From: Achromobacter anxifer
Lineage (GTDB): Bacteria > Pseudomonadota > Gammaproteobacteria > Burkholderiales > Burkholderiaceae_B
NCBI RefSeq assembly: GCF_903652925.1
Contig: NZ_CAHLAR010000013.1
Location: 1 to 64,000, forward strand
Length of the DNA: 64,000 bases
Direction: 5' to 3'
Shown here: positions 7,726 to 16,754 of the stretch, piece by piece
How positions within the stretch are numbered: the first letter of the stretch is position 1
Layout: the number at the start of each line of letters is the position of its first letter
Program-made: the position numbers and the translations under genes
The notes under the pieces: generated by a model
What the model was told of the DNA's origin: nothing
The model's database searches: none
The model's input: only the letters and a program-made list of their open reading frames with translations

Positions 7726-9582
7726 TCAGGCCGCCAGCCGCCCTTCGATCCGGGCCTTGGTGGCCGGCAGATCCTCGGGCAGGCCCTGCTCCAGCTGGGC
7801 GAACAGCTCCTGGTGCAGCGCCAGTTCGTCGCGCCATGCGCCGGCGTCGACCGACATGACCTGCTCGAACTTGTCCGGGCTGAACTCCAGGCCGGTCCAG
7901 TCGATGTCCTGGTAGCTCGGCGAAATGCCGAACACCTGGTCCACGCCCTTGGACTGGCCGTCGATGCGGCCCAGCATCCAGCGCAGCACGCGCATGTTGT
8001 CGCCGAAGCCGGGCCAGACGAACTTGCCGTCCGGACCCTTGCGGAACCAGTTGACGCAGTAGATGCGCGGCAGGGTGGCGCCGGCGGCTTCCAGCTGCTT
8101 GCCCAGCTTCAGCCAGTGGCTGAAGTAGTCGCTCATGTTGTAGCCGCAGAACGGCAGCATGGCGAAGGGATCGCGGCGCACCACGCCCTGCTGGCCGGCG
8201 GCCGCGGCGGTGGTTTCCGAACCCATGGTGGCAGCCATGTAGACGCCTTCGACCCAGTTGCGGGCCTCGGTCACCAGCGGCACGGTGGTGGAGCGGCGGC
8301 CGCCGAAGATGAAGGCGTCGATGACCACGCCTTCGGGGTTTTCCCATTCGGGGTCGATGGACGGGCACTGAGCGGCCGGCGCGGTGAAGCGCGCGTTCGG
8401 GTGCGCCGCCTTGCGGCCGGTTTCGCGCGCGATGGCGGGGGTCCAGTCCTGGCCCTGCCAGTCGATCAGGTGCGCCGGCGGCTCGTCCGTCATGCCTTCC
8501 CACCAGACGTCGCCGTCATCGGTGAGCGCCACGTTGGTGAAGATGACGTTGGCCTTGAGCGTGGCCATGGCGTTGAAGTTGGTCTGCTCGCTGGTGCCCG
8601 GGGCCACGCCGAAGTAGCCGGCTTCCGGGTTGATGGCGTGCAGGCGGCCGTCCTTGCCCGGCTTGATCCAGGCGATGTCGTCGCCGATGGTGGTGACCTT
8701 CCAGCCGTCCATGCCCTGGGGCGGGATCAGCATGGCGAAGTTGGTCTTGCCGCAGGCCGACGGGAATGCCGCGGCCACGTGGTACTTGCGGCCCTTGGGC
8801 GAGGTCACGCCCAGGATCAGCATGTGCTCGGCCAGCCAGCCCTGGTCGCGGCCCATGGTGGACGCGATGCGCAGCGCGAAGCACTTCTTGCCCAGCAGCG
8901 CGTTGCCGCCGTAGCCCGAGCCGAAGCTCCAGATCTCGCGGGTCTTGGGAAAATGGACGATGTACTTGGTGGGGTTGCACGGCCAGGCCACATCGGCCTC
9001 GCCGGCAGCCAGCGGCTTGCCCACGGAATGCACACAGGGCACGAAGTCGCCGTCGGCGCCCAGCACGTCATAGACCTGCTTGCCCATGCGCGTCATGATG
9101 CGCATGTTCACGGCCACGTAGGGGCTGTCGGACAGTTCCACGCCGATGTGGGCGATGTCGGAGCCCAGCGGGCCCATCGAGAACGGCACGACGTACAGCG
9201 TGCGGCCGCGCATGGCGCCGTCGAACAGGCCGTTGAGCGTCTCGCGCATGGCGGCGGGCTCGGCCCAGTTGTTGGTGGGGCCGGCGTCTTCGGCACGGTC
9301 GGAACAGATGAAGGTGCGGTCTTCCACGCGGGCGACGTCGGACGGATCCGAGCAGGCCAGGAAGGAATTAGGCCGCTTGGCGGGGTTCAGCCTGCGCATC
9401 GTGCCCGACTGGACCATCTGTTCGCACAGCCGGTCGTATTCTTCCTGGGAGCCGTCGCACCACACGATGTGGTCCGGCTTGGCCAGCGCGGCGAAACTGG
9501 CGACCCAGTCGATCAGGCCGCGGTGTTTCACATAGTCAGGCACGTTCAAGGCGGCCAGTCCCCCATCCAAAGGCTTATTCAT
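7726..9582 (-). CDS. pckG: phosphoenolpyruvate carboxykinase (GTP)
   Basis: GTP-type PEP carboxykinase, 618 residues, the usual length. It converts oxaloacetate to PEP at the entry of gluconeogenesis. The nucleotide-binding loop with the reactive cysteine, FPSACGKTN, lies near residues 272-282, followed by a GDDIAW metal-site motif. The ATG at 9582 has GGAG upstream (spacing about 9) and gives the family N-terminus; the longer open frame starts inside the leader. A promoter and a strong leader hairpin precede it. Confidence 0.95.
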   Translation of the reverse strand: MNKPLDGGLAALNVPDYVKHRGLIDWVASFAALAKPDHIVWCDGSQEEYDRLCEQMVQSGTMRRLNPAKRPNSFLACSDPSDVARVEDRTFICSDRAEDAGPTNNWAEPAAMRETLNGLFDGAMRGRTLYVVPFSMGPLGSDIAHIGVELSDSPYVAVNMRIMTRMGKQVYDVLGADGDFVPCVHSVGKPLAAGEADVAWPCNPTKYIVHFPKTREIWSFGSGYGGNALLGKKCFALRIASTMGRDQGWLAEHMLILGVTSPKGRKYHVAAAFPSACGKTNFAMLIPPQGMDGWKVTTIGDDIAWIKPGKDGRLHAINPEAGYFGVAPGTSEQTNFNAMATLKANVIFTNVALTDDGDVWWEGMTDEPPAHLIDWQGQDWTPAIARETGRKAAHPNARFTAPAAQCPSIDPEWENPEGVVIDAFIFGGRRSTTVPLVTEARNWVEGVYMAATMGSETTAAAAGQQGVVRRDPFAMLPFCGYNMSDYFSHWLKLGKQLEAAGATLPRIYCVNWFRKGPDGKFVWPGFGDNMRVLRWMLGRIDGQSKGVDQVFGISPSYQDIDWTGLEFSPDKFEQVMSVDAGAWRDELALHQELFAQLEQGLPEDLPATKARIEGRLAA

Positions 9583-9618
9583 CGGGGTTATCTCCATACT
9601 ATAAGTAAAGCTAATGGT

Positions 9619-9649
9619 GATACGGCCCCAATTGGCATGGGGCCGTATC
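9619..9649 (-). promoter_or_regulatory. hairpin in the pckG leader
   Basis: Two perfectly complementary 12-base arms (GATACGGCCCCA and its complement) enclose a 7-base loop, 37 bases before the pckG ATG and just downstream of the predicted transcription start. It could be a repressor operator or an mRNA structure. There is no T-run, so it is not a standard terminator. Confidence 0.6.
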
Positions 9650-9659
9650 AATTTGCGCC

Positions 9660-9690
9660 ATCATACTTGCAGCGGCGGGTTGCCCGTCAA
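9660..9690 (-). promoter_or_regulatory. predicted sigma-70 promoter of pckG
   Basis: On the minus strand TTGACG (9690-9685) and TATGAT (9665-9660) stand 19 bases apart, a slightly long spacing. The position gives a leader of about 70 bases that contains the 12-bp hairpin. Confidence 0.5.
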
Positions 9691-9729
9691 CCCATCCTCT
9701 TGGACGACATTGTCACCGGTTGAGACGGG

Positions 9730-11352
9730 TCAGGCGTAGCTGCCGTCGCGCAACTCGCGCCGGATGATCTTGCCGGTGGCGGTGGTGGGCAAACTGGTTA
9801 CAAAACGGATCGCGCGCGGATACTCATGCGCCGCCAGGCGCTTGCGCACGTGGGCCTGCAAGTCCTTCACCAGCGCGTCGCTGCCTGCATAACCCTCGTT
9901 CAGCACCACATAGGCCATCACGATCTCGGTGCGCTGGGCGTCGGGCACGCCCACCACCGCCGCCATGCGCACGGCGGGGTGGCCGATCAGGCAGTCCTCG
10001 ATGGGTCCCGGGCCGATGCGGTAGCCGGCACTGGTGATGACGTCGTCGTTGCGGCCGACGAAGCGGATGAAGCCCTGGGCGTCGCGCACGCCCTGGTCGC
10101 CGGTCAGCAGATAGTCGCCGGCGAATTTCTCGGCGGTGGCCTCGGGGTTGTTCCAGTAGCCCAGGAACATGACCGGATCCAGCCGCAATACGCCGATGTT
10201 GCCCTCCTGTCCATCGGCCACTTCGGCGCCCTGGTCATCCACAATAGCGACGCGGTGCCCTGGCGCTGCGCGGCCGATGGCGCCGATGCAGGGGTCGAAC
10301 AGGGACGAGCAGGACGACACCAGCATGTTGCATTCGGTCTGGCCGTAGAACTCGTTGATGGTCACGCCCAGCACGCGCCGGCCCCAGTCTATGAGTTCCG
10401 CGCCCAGCGACTCGCCGCCGCTGGCGACCGAGCGCAGCGCCAAGGCACCCGCCCCGGCCGGCAGTTCGGTGCCGCGCATCATCTTCAGCGCGGTGGGCGG
10501 CAGGAAGGTGTGGGTCACGCCATGGCGCGCCATCAGCTCGAAGGCGCTGGCGCCGTCGAACTTCTCGAAGCGGCGCGCCAGCACCGGCACGCCGTGGTGC
10601 CAGGACGGCAGCAGCACGTCCAGCAGGCCGCCGATCCAGGCCCAGTCGGCCGGCGTCCACATCAGCGCCGCATTCTCCGGGAAGAACTCGTGCGACATCT
10701 CCACGCCCGGCAGGTGGCCCAGCAGGACGCGGTGCGCGTGCAGCGCGCCCTTGGGCTTGCCGGTGGTGCCCGAGGTATAGATGATGACGGCCGGATCGTC
10801 GGCCGCGGTCGCCGCCGGCGTGTAGTCCTCGGACTCGGCCGCCAGCTCGGCATGGAAAGGCAGCGCGCCGTCAGGGCAGTCCTCGTCGATGCAGTACACC
10901 ACCTTCAGGTCGGGCAGGCTGGCGCGGATCTCGCGCAGCTTGCGGCAGCCCTCAGCGTCGGTCACCAATGCGGCCGCGCCGCTATTGGCCAGGCGGTACT
11001 GGATCGCGTCGACCCCGAACAGCGTGAACAGCGGCACCGCCACCGCGCCCATCTTGTAGACGGCGATGTGGGTCACCGCCGTTTCCGGCGCCTGCGGCAG
11101 GTAGACGGCCACGCGGTCGCCGCGCTTGACGCCATGGCGCTCCAGGCTGCGCGCCAGCTGGTTGGACAAAGCCTTGATCTGGTCGAAGGTGTAGCGCGAC
11201 TGCGCGCCGTCGCTCTTTTCGTAGATCAGCGCCAGGCGGCCGCTGCCGTCGGCCCACTTGTCGCAGGCGTCGACGCCGATGTTGTAGGCCGCCGGCACCT
11301 GCCATTGGAACTGGGACGCGAGCTGCGTGTAGGAATCGGCTCTGGTCAGCAT
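9730..11352 (-). CDS. AMP-dependent acyl-CoA synthetase
   Basis: ANL-superfamily ligase of 540 residues that activates a carboxylate through an acyl-adenylate to its CoA ester. The ATP loop YTSGTTGKPKG lies near residues 191-201, FYGQTECNM forms the adenine pocket, and the C-terminal lysine motif is PTTATGKIIRREL. It resembles the acetyl/medium-chain (MACS-like) branch. It is divergent from a TetR gene and near SDR and enoyl-CoA hydratase genes, suggesting a shared fatty- or branched-acid pathway. Confidence 0.85.
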   Translation of the reverse strand: MLTRADSYTQLASQFQWQVPAAYNIGVDACDKWADGSGRLALIYEKSDGAQSRYTFDQIKALSNQLARSLERHGVKRGDRVAVYLPQAPETAVTHIAVYKMGAVAVPLFTLFGVDAIQYRLANSGAAALVTDAEGCRKLREIRASLPDLKVVYCIDEDCPDGALPFHAELAAESEDYTPAATAADDPAVIIYTSGTTGKPKGALHAHRVLLGHLPGVEMSHEFFPENAALMWTPADWAWIGGLLDVLLPSWHHGVPVLARRFEKFDGASAFELMARHGVTHTFLPPTALKMMRGTELPAGAGALALRSVASGGESLGAELIDWGRRVLGVTINEFYGQTECNMLVSSCSSLFDPCIGAIGRAAPGHRVAIVDDQGAEVADGQEGNIGVLRLDPVMFLGYWNNPEATAEKFAGDYLLTGDQGVRDAQGFIRFVGRNDDVITSAGYRIGPGPIEDCLIGHPAVRMAAVVGVPDAQRTEIVMAYVVLNEGYAGSDALVKDLQAHVRKRLAAHEYPRAIRFVTSLPTTATGKIIRRELRDGSYA

Positions 11353-11475
11353 GATTTGTCTCTGGTGTTGTTGTCGAACGCGCCGGCGGCTGGCGCCGGC
11401 GATGTAACGTCTTGCCTCAAACTTGACCCTGGCTCAATATTAAGCCCCGCCCACCCCCAGCCCACCCCACGCCGC

Positions 11476-12201
11476 ATGGAAAAAGCCGCCACCGTCCCGA
11501 TGCGCCGCCCGCCGGCCAGCGCCAAGTCCGAACAGCGCATCCGCGACATCCTGCGCGTCGCCCGCCAGGTCTTTTCCGAAGCGGGCTTCCAGGCCGCCAC
11601 CACCACCGAGATCGCGCAGCGCCTGGGCGTGTCCGAGGCCACCGTGTTCACCTATTTCGGCGGCAAGCGCGAACTCTGCGTGCGCGTGATCAGCGACTGG
11701 TACGACGAGATCATCGCCAAGGTCGAGGACAGCCTGCCGCACGTGCACGGCGCGCGCGCCCAGCTGCACTACCTGGTGCACGCGCATCTGCGCCACCTGC
11801 TGGCCGAGGGCACCGGGCTGTGCGCCTTCATCCTGTCCGAGGGCCGCGCCCGCAACGACGACTTCGGCGAGGTCTACGCCGAGCTGCAGCGCCGCTACAC
11901 CGCGCCGCTGATGCGCATCCTGGCCCAGGGCCAGGCCGACGGCGACATCCGCCGCGACATGCCGCTGCGGCTGCTGCGCTCGGCGGTGTACGGGCCGATG
12001 GAGCACGTGTTGTGGGATGCCATCCTGCGTGGCGCGCGGGTCAACGTGGCCGCCACCGCCGACCAGCTGGTCGGCTTTCTGTGGCAGGCGCTGCAGCCGC
12101 CCGCCCAGGACGCCCTGGCGCTGGCGCAATTCCGCGGCGAGGTGCGCGACGCCCTGCATCGGCTTCAGTCGTCGGAGAACAGCGAAGGCGGCTCGTACTG
12201 A
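11476..12201 (+). CDS. TetR-family transcriptional regulator
   Basis: 241-residue repressor with an N-terminal TetR helix-turn-helix (TTTEIAQRLGVSEATVFTYF) and an all-helical ligand domain. It is divergent from the acyl-CoA synthetase gene and convergent with the SDR gene, overlapping that gene's 3' end by 37 bases. The arrangement suggests control of the acyl-CoA synthetase, SDR and hydratase genes by an acyl ligand, as for FadR/LiuR/PsrA-like TetR proteins. The ligand is inference. MRRPPAS, eight codons later, is an alternative start. Confidence 0.85.
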   Translation: MEKAATVPMRRPPASAKSEQRIRDILRVARQVFSEAGFQAATTTEIAQRLGVSEATVFTYFGGKRELCVRVISDWYDEIIAKVEDSLPHVHGARAQLHYLVHAHLRHLLAEGTGLCAFILSEGRARNDDFGEVYAELQRRYTAPLMRILAQGQADGDIRRDMPLRLLRSAVYGPMEHVLWDAILRGARVNVAATADQLVGFLWQALQPPAQDALALAQFRGEVRDALHRLQSSENSEGGSY

Positions 12202-13076
12202 GGAAAGCCGTTGTAGGCCTCTCCCCGTTCCGCGGGAGCCAGGGTCCACGAATGGCGCGCGTTGGGCACGCCGCCATCCACCCGGATGACGCTGCCGTTG
12301 ATGAAGGCCGCGGCCGGCGACAGCAGGAACACCACCGCCGCCGCCAGTTCGGCCTCGGTGCCGAAGCGCTGCAGCGGCACCTTGGTCTTCAGTTCGCGCA
12401 GCACCGCGCGATAGTCCTCGTCGTAGCTGTCCATGCCGCTGGAGGCGATCCAGCCCGGTGCCACGGCGTTGACCCGCACGCCCGCGTGGGCCCATTCGCA
12501 GGCGGCGGTCTCGGTCAGGTTCCAGACGCCGGCGCGCGCCGCGCCCGAATGCCCCATGCCCGGCATGCCGCCCCAGATGTCCGCCAGCATATTGACGATG
12601 GCGCCGCCGTGCTGGCGCATGTGCTGGGTATAGACCTCGCGCGACACCAGGAAGGTGCCGTGCAGATTGTTCTGGACCACGGCATTCCAGCCGTTGTAGC
12701 TGATGCGGTCCAGCGGCGCGGGAAACTGCCCGCCGGCGCAATTGAACAGGCCGTCGATGGCGCCGTGCCGCGCCAGCGCCTCGGCGACCGTCGCGCGCAC
12801 GCCGGCCTCGTCGCGGATGTCGCAGACGTGCAGGCTGATGCGGCCGGCGGCCTCCGGGTAGATCCGCAGGATTTCATCGTGCGCGGCCTGCAGCTTGTCC
12901 GGCTTGCGTCCCACCAGCGCCAGGCTTGCGCCCAGCGACGCCAGCTCATGCGCGGTGCAGCGGCCCAGGCCGCTGCCTCCGCCCGTCACGACGATGGTCT
13001 TGCCTTCGTAGAGGCCCGGCCGGAAGACCGACGCGTAGCGCTGGCCGGCGGCCGCGCCGCCTGGATGCTGGTTCAT
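12165..13076 (-). CDS. SDR-family oxidoreductase without the Tyr-x-x-x-Lys pair
   Basis: Rossmann-fold short-chain dehydrogenase/reductase, 303 residues. The cofactor loop TGGGSGLG is at 31-38 and FNCAGG at 111-116. Where classical SDRs carry YxxxK this protein has S177-GAA-R181 (GHSGAARAG), closer to the 2,4-dienoyl-CoA reductase group and to SDRs of terpenoid (citronellol-type) breakdown. The chosen ATG at 13076 has GGAG eight bases upstream; an ATG four codons earlier overlaps that ribosome site. The divergent partner is an enoyl-CoA hydratase gene, so a role in acyl-CoA oxidation is likely. Confidence 0.82.
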   Translation of the reverse strand: MNQHPGGAAAGQRYASVFRPGLYEGKTIVVTGGGSGLGRCTAHELASLGASLALVGRKPDKLQAAHDEILRIYPEAAGRISLHVCDIRDEAGVRATVAEALARHGAIDGLFNCAGGQFPAPLDRISYNGWNAVVQNNLHGTFLVSREVYTQHMRQHGGAIVNMLADIWGGMPGMGHSGAARAGVWNLTETAACEWAHAGVRVNAVAPGWIASSGMDSYDEDYRAVLRELKTKVPLQRFGTEAELAAAVVFLLSPAAAFINGSVIRVDGGVPNARHSWTLAPAERGEAYNGFPQYEPPSLFSDD

Positions 13077-13097
13077 GTCTCGCTCCATTTATTTTTG

Positions 13098-13112
13098 TTG
13101 AGGATAACTCAA
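13098..13112. promoter_or_regulatory. operator-like palindrome TTGAG-GATAA-CTCAA
   Basis: A perfect 5-bp inverted repeat with 5-base spacer lies 21 bases before the SDR start in the divergent SDR/hydratase region. A related TATTGAG half stands at 13181-13187. Together they look like binding sites for the nearby TetR repressor, which is inference. Confidence 0.45.
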
Positions 13113-13143
13113 TATTTACCCAGATTGGATCGCAAGCAGGTAA

Positions 13144-13158
13144 ATTCCAGCCTGGAAT
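13144..13158. promoter_or_regulatory. operator-like palindrome ATTCCAG-C-CTGGAAT
   Basis: A perfect 7-bp inverted repeat with one central base sits midway between the divergent SDR and hydratase genes, followed by another CTGGAA at 13161-13166. It is a second candidate regulator site in the same 139-base region. Confidence 0.45.
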
Positions 13159-13215
13159 CGCTGGAACGCTTTGCCGCATTTATTGAGCCTCTATCAAGAA
13201 AACTGGAGACCAGGA

Positions 13216-14010
13216 ATGACCGCGCCCGCCCCGCTGGACGTCGCCTACGACGGCCCCATCGCCCGCCTGACCTTGAACCGCCCCGAGATGCGCAACGCAT
13301 TCGACGATGCCCTGATCGCCGCCCTCACCGGCGCGGTCCAGGCGGCGGTGGACGACCCGGCCGTGCGCGTGCTGCTGCTGACGGGCGCGGGCAAGGCCTT
13401 CTGCGCCGGCGGCGACCTGAACTGGATGCGCAAGATGGCCACGCTCAGCGACGCCGAGAACCGCGCCGACGCCGCCAGGCTGGCCGGCATGCTGCACGCG
13501 ATCTGGTCCTGCCCCAAGCCGGTGGTGGCCTGCGTCAACGGCGACGCCTATGCCGGCGGCATGGGACTGGTGTCGGCCTGCGACATCGCCATCGCCGCGG
13601 GCAGCGCGCACTTCTGCCTGTCGGAAACGCGGCTGGGCCTGCTGCCCGCCACCATCAGTCCCTATGTGCTGCGCGCCATGGGCGAGCGCGCCGCCAACCG
13701 CTACTTCCTGACCGCCGAACGCTTCGACGCCGCGACCGCCTTCCGGCTGGGCCTGGTGCATGACGTCGCGCCCCAGGCCGAACTGCCGCAGCGCGCCGAA
13801 GCGCTGTGCCTGGCGCTGTGCGACAACGGCCCCGGCGCGGTGCAGGCCAGCAAGCGGCTGGTGCGCGACTTCGCCGGCCAGGACATCGACGCGGCGCTCA
13901 TCGCCGACACGGTGGAACGCATCGCGGCCGTGCGCAGCACGGACGAGGCGCGCGAAGGCGTCAGCGCGTTCCTGGAGAAGCGCGAGCCTTCCTGGCGGCG
14001 CGCCTCGTAG
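13216..14010 (+). CDS. enoyl-CoA hydratase/isomerase family protein
   Basis: Crotonase-fold enzyme, 264 residues, with the oxyanion-hole segment AFCAGGDLNWMRKMA and the second motif GDAYAGGMGLVSACD. The sequence after CAGGDL resembles 3-methylglutaconyl-CoA hydratase and geranoyl-CoA pathway hydratases (LiuC/AtuE), but the rest of those clusters is absent here. The ATG at 13216 has GGAGAC at good spacing. It is divergent from the SDR gene and probably shares its regulation. Exact substrate is open. Confidence 0.85.
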   Translation: MTAPAPLDVAYDGPIARLTLNRPEMRNAFDDALIAALTGAVQAAVDDPAVRVLLLTGAGKAFCAGGDLNWMRKMATLSDAENRADAARLAGMLHAIWSCPKPVVACVNGDAYAGGMGLVSACDIAIAAGSAHFCLSETRLGLLPATISPYVLRAMGERAANRYFLTAERFDAATAFRLGLVHDVAPQAELPQRAEALCLALCDNGPGAVQASKRLVRDFAGQDIDAALIADTVERIAAVRSTDEAREGVSAFLEKREPSWRRAS

Positions 14011-14081
14011 CGCCGGCGCGGCGCGGCCCGGCATCGGCCCCGCGACATGCCATAATCGCTGGCGGATTTCCAGGAAGCACC

Positions 14082-15359
14082 ATGCCGCAAGCCACGCCCC
14101 CCGCATTCCCTCCCCTGAACGCCGAGCGCCTCTGGGCCCGCGTCGAAGCCCTTTCCCGATACACCCTGCCCGACGTCCCCTGGACGCGCCGCGCGTTCTC
14201 GCCGCTGTTCGACGAGGCCCGCGCCTGGCTGCGCGGTGAATTCGAAGCCGCGGGCCTGGCGACGCGACTGGACGCCGGCGGCAACCTGGTGGGCACGCTG
14301 GCCGGGCGCGATCCGGCGCGCAAGCCCATCGCCACCGGCTCGCATTGCGACACCGTGATGGCCGGCGGCCGCTTCGACGGCATCATCGGCGTGCTGGCCG
14401 GCATCGAAGTCGCCCACACCCTGCGCGAACACGGCATCCAGCTGGAACACCCCTTCGAGGTCATCGACTTCCTGTCCGAGGAACCCAGCGACTACGGCAT
14501 TTCCTGCGTCGGCAGCCGCGCGCTTTGCGGCCAGCTGACGCCCGACATGCTGCAGGCCCGCAACCCCGAAGGCGAGACGCTGGCCGCCGGCATCGCCCGC
14601 ATCGGTGGCGACCCCTCAGCCTTGGGCGCGCCGCTGCGCGGCCCGGGCGGCACCGCCGCCTTCGTCGAACTGCATATCGAACAGGGACCGGTGCTGGAAA
14701 GCCGCGGCCTGCCCATCGGCGTGGTCACCAACATCGTCGGCATCCGCCGCGTGCTGATCACGGTCGAAGGCCAGCCCGACCACGCCGGCACCACGCCCAT
14801 GGACATCCGCCGCGACGCCCTGGTGGGCGCGGCCCGCATCATCGACGCCGCCAACCGCCAGGCCAGCGCCGCCAGCGGCAATCCCCATTACGTGGTCGCC
14901 ACCGTGGGCCGGCTGTCGATGACGCCCAACGCCGCCAACGCCGTGCCCGGCCGCGTCGAACTGACGCTGGAAATGCGCAGCGACAGCGACGCCGTGCTGG
15001 ACGCCTTCCCGGAAACCCTGATGGCCGGCGTGGCCGCCGACCTGACGGCGCTGCGGCTCTCGACCAGCTTCACGCAGCTGAGCCGCGCCCGGCCCACGGA
15101 CTGCACGCCGCTGGTGATGGACGCGGTACAGGCCGCCGCCGACCAGCTGGGCTATGCCTCCATGCGCCTGCCCAGCGGCGCGGGCCACGACGCGGTGTAC
15201 ATGGCGCCCACCGGCCCCATCGGCATGATCTTCATCCCCTGCCTGAACGGCCGCAGCCACTGCCCGGAAGAGTGGATCGAGCCCCCGCAGCTGCTGGACG
15301 GCACCCGCGTGCTGTACCAGACCGTGCTGCAACTGGACCAGCGGCTGCGCGGCGCCTGA
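14082..15359 (+). CDS. Zn-dependent allantoate / N-carbamoyl-amino-acid amidohydrolase (M20 family)
   Basis: M20-type binuclear metalloenzyme of 425 residues in the AllC/HyuC/UAAHY group, which hydrolyses the ureido group of allantoate, ureidoglycine or N-carbamoyl amino acids. Metal ligands are visible: His88 and Asp99 region (GSHCDTVMAGGRFDG), Glu133-Glu134 (LSEEPSDYG), His198 (ELHIEQGP), and a late His in SGAGHDA. Dimerisation-domain motif DHAGTTPMDIRRD is intact. Together with the allA operon it points to ureide use. AllC versus carbamoylase cannot be separated by eye. Confidence 0.85.
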   Translation: MPQATPPAFPPLNAERLWARVEALSRYTLPDVPWTRRAFSPLFDEARAWLRGEFEAAGLATRLDAGGNLVGTLAGRDPARKPIATGSHCDTVMAGGRFDGIIGVLAGIEVAHTLREHGIQLEHPFEVIDFLSEEPSDYGISCVGSRALCGQLTPDMLQARNPEGETLAAGIARIGGDPSALGAPLRGPGGTAAFVELHIEQGPVLESRGLPIGVVTNIVGIRRVLITVEGQPDHAGTTPMDIRRDALVGAARIIDAANRQASAASGNPHYVVATVGRLSMTPNAANAVPGRVELTLEMRSDSDAVLDAFPETLMAGVAADLTALRLSTSFTQLSRARPTDCTPLVMDAVQAAADQLGYASMRLPSGAGHDAVYMAPTGPIGMIFIPCLNGRSHCPEEWIEPPQLLDGTRVLYQTVLQLDQRLRGA

Positions 15360-15467
15360 CGCCGGGGCGGCCCTGCCGCGCCCGCGGGTATCGCCCGCCC
15401 GCGGGCCGCGCGCTGCCATAATGAGCGCCTCGCGCCGCCACCGGCGCCCCTGCACGGCCCTGCCCCC

Positions 15468-15803
15468 ATGGAACAGATAGAACTCAACGACAGCACCGCC
15501 GACCGCTACCTGCTGGACGCGCCCGGCCTGTCCCTGCTGGTCTTCCACAGCCGCACCTGCGGCACCTGCCGCATCGCGCGCGAACAGTTGCCGCAGCTGG
15601 AGCTGCCGGTGGAACGCGTGTGCTGGGTCGACGCCGGCGACAACCGCGGCCTGGTCGAACGCTACGAGGTCTTCCACCTGCCCGCCATGTTCGTGACGCG
15701 CGACGGCGCCTTCTTCGGCCCGGTCCAGTCGACCTTGGCGGAATGGGACCTGCGCCAGCAGATCGGGCTGGCTCTGGACAGCTACCCCGCCGAACTGCCG
15801 TGA
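15468..15803 (+). CDS. thioredoxin-fold protein with CGTC active site
   Basis: Small cytoplasmic thioredoxin-like protein, 111 residues, with Cys31-Gly-Thr-Cys34 and a cis-proline segment HLPAMFV. It lacks a signal peptide. The active site CGTC differs from the CGPC of thioredoxin 1. The stop overlaps the GTG start of an EamA exporter gene by four bases, so the two are co-translated. Partner proteins are unknown. Confidence 0.8.
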   Translation: MEQIELNDSTADRYLLDAPGLSLLVFHSRTCGTCRIAREQLPQLELPVERVCWVDAGDNRGLVERYEVFHLPAMFVTRDGAFFGPVQSTLAEWDLRQQIGLALDSYPAELP

Positions 15804-16738
15804 GCGCCGCCAAGCCCCTGCGCCAGCCGCTGGACGGGCTGGCGACCGGCGCCATGCTGCTCTTGTGCGTCTGCTGGGGCTTCCAGCAGATCGCCATCAA
15901 GCTGGTGGCCGCGGATGTTTCCCCCATCATGCAGATCGGTTTGCGCTCGGCGTTCGCGGCGCTGGTGCTGGCTTGCGCCGTGGCGCGGCGCGAGGGCCTG
16001 CGCGCGTTCGGCGACGGCACCTTGCTGCCCGGCCTGATCGTGGGCCTGCTGTTCGCGGGCGAATTCCTGTTCGTGGCGCAGGGCCTGGTCCACACCACGG
16101 CCTCGCACATGTCGGTGTTCCTGTACACCGCGCCCATCTTCGCCGCGCTGGGCCTGCACTGGCTGCTGCCCGAGGAACGCCTGAAGCCGCTGCAATGGGT
16201 GGGCGTGGCCGTGGCGTTCTGCGGCATCGCCGTGGCCTTCCTCGGCAAAGGCCAGCCGGCCGGCTCCGCCGGCGCGCCCAACATGCTGCTGGGCGATGCC
16301 ATGGGCCTTCTGGCCGGCCTGTTCTGGGGCGCCACCACGGTGGCGATCCGCAAGACCTCGCTGTCCGAAGCCGCGCCCGCCAAGACCCTGTTCTATCAGA
16401 TGGCGGTGGCCGCGATCGCCTTGCTGGCCTATGCCGCGGCCACCGGCAACGCCGGTTTCCGCTACACGCAGGCCGCAGTGCTCAGCGTCGCCTTCCAGTC
16501 CGTGGTGGTGGCCTTGTCCAGCTACCTGGCGTGGTTCTGGCTGCTGCGCCGCTACCTCGCGTCGCGCCTGTCCGTGCTGTCGTTCATGACGCCGCTGTTC
16601 GGCGTGAGCTTCGGCGTGCTGATCCTGGACGAACCGCTGGACGCCGGCTTCGTGCTGGGCGCGCTGCTGGTGCTGGCGGGCATCACCCTGGTCAGCGGCG
16701 CGGAACTGCTGCGCGAGAAACTGCGGCGCGCGCGCTGA
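15800..16738 (+). CDS. EamA/DMT-family membrane transporter
   Basis: Ten-segment drug/metabolite transporter of 312 residues with two EamA repeats. The start is the GTG at 15800 inside the preceding stop (GTGA), giving the N-terminus MSAAKPLRQPLDG before the first helix. Members of this family export amino acids, nucleosides or toxic metabolites. Coupling to a thioredoxin-like gene suggests a thiol compound, but this is a guess. Confidence 0.85.
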   Translation: MSAAKPLRQPLDGLATGAMLLLCVCWGFQQIAIKLVAADVSPIMQIGLRSAFAALVLACAVARREGLRAFGDGTLLPGLIVGLLFAGEFLFVAQGLVHTTASHMSVFLYTAPIFAALGLHWLLPEERLKPLQWVGVAVAFCGIAVAFLGKGQPAGSAGAPNMLLGDAMGLLAGLFWGATTVAIRKTSLSEAAPAKTLFYQMAVAAIALLAYAAATGNAGFRYTQAAVLSVAFQSVVVALSSYLAWFWLLRRYLASRLSVLSFMTPLFGVSFGVLILDEPLDAGFVLGALLVLAGITLVSGAELLREKLRRAR

Positions 16739-16754
16739 ACCGCCGCCGCGCCGC

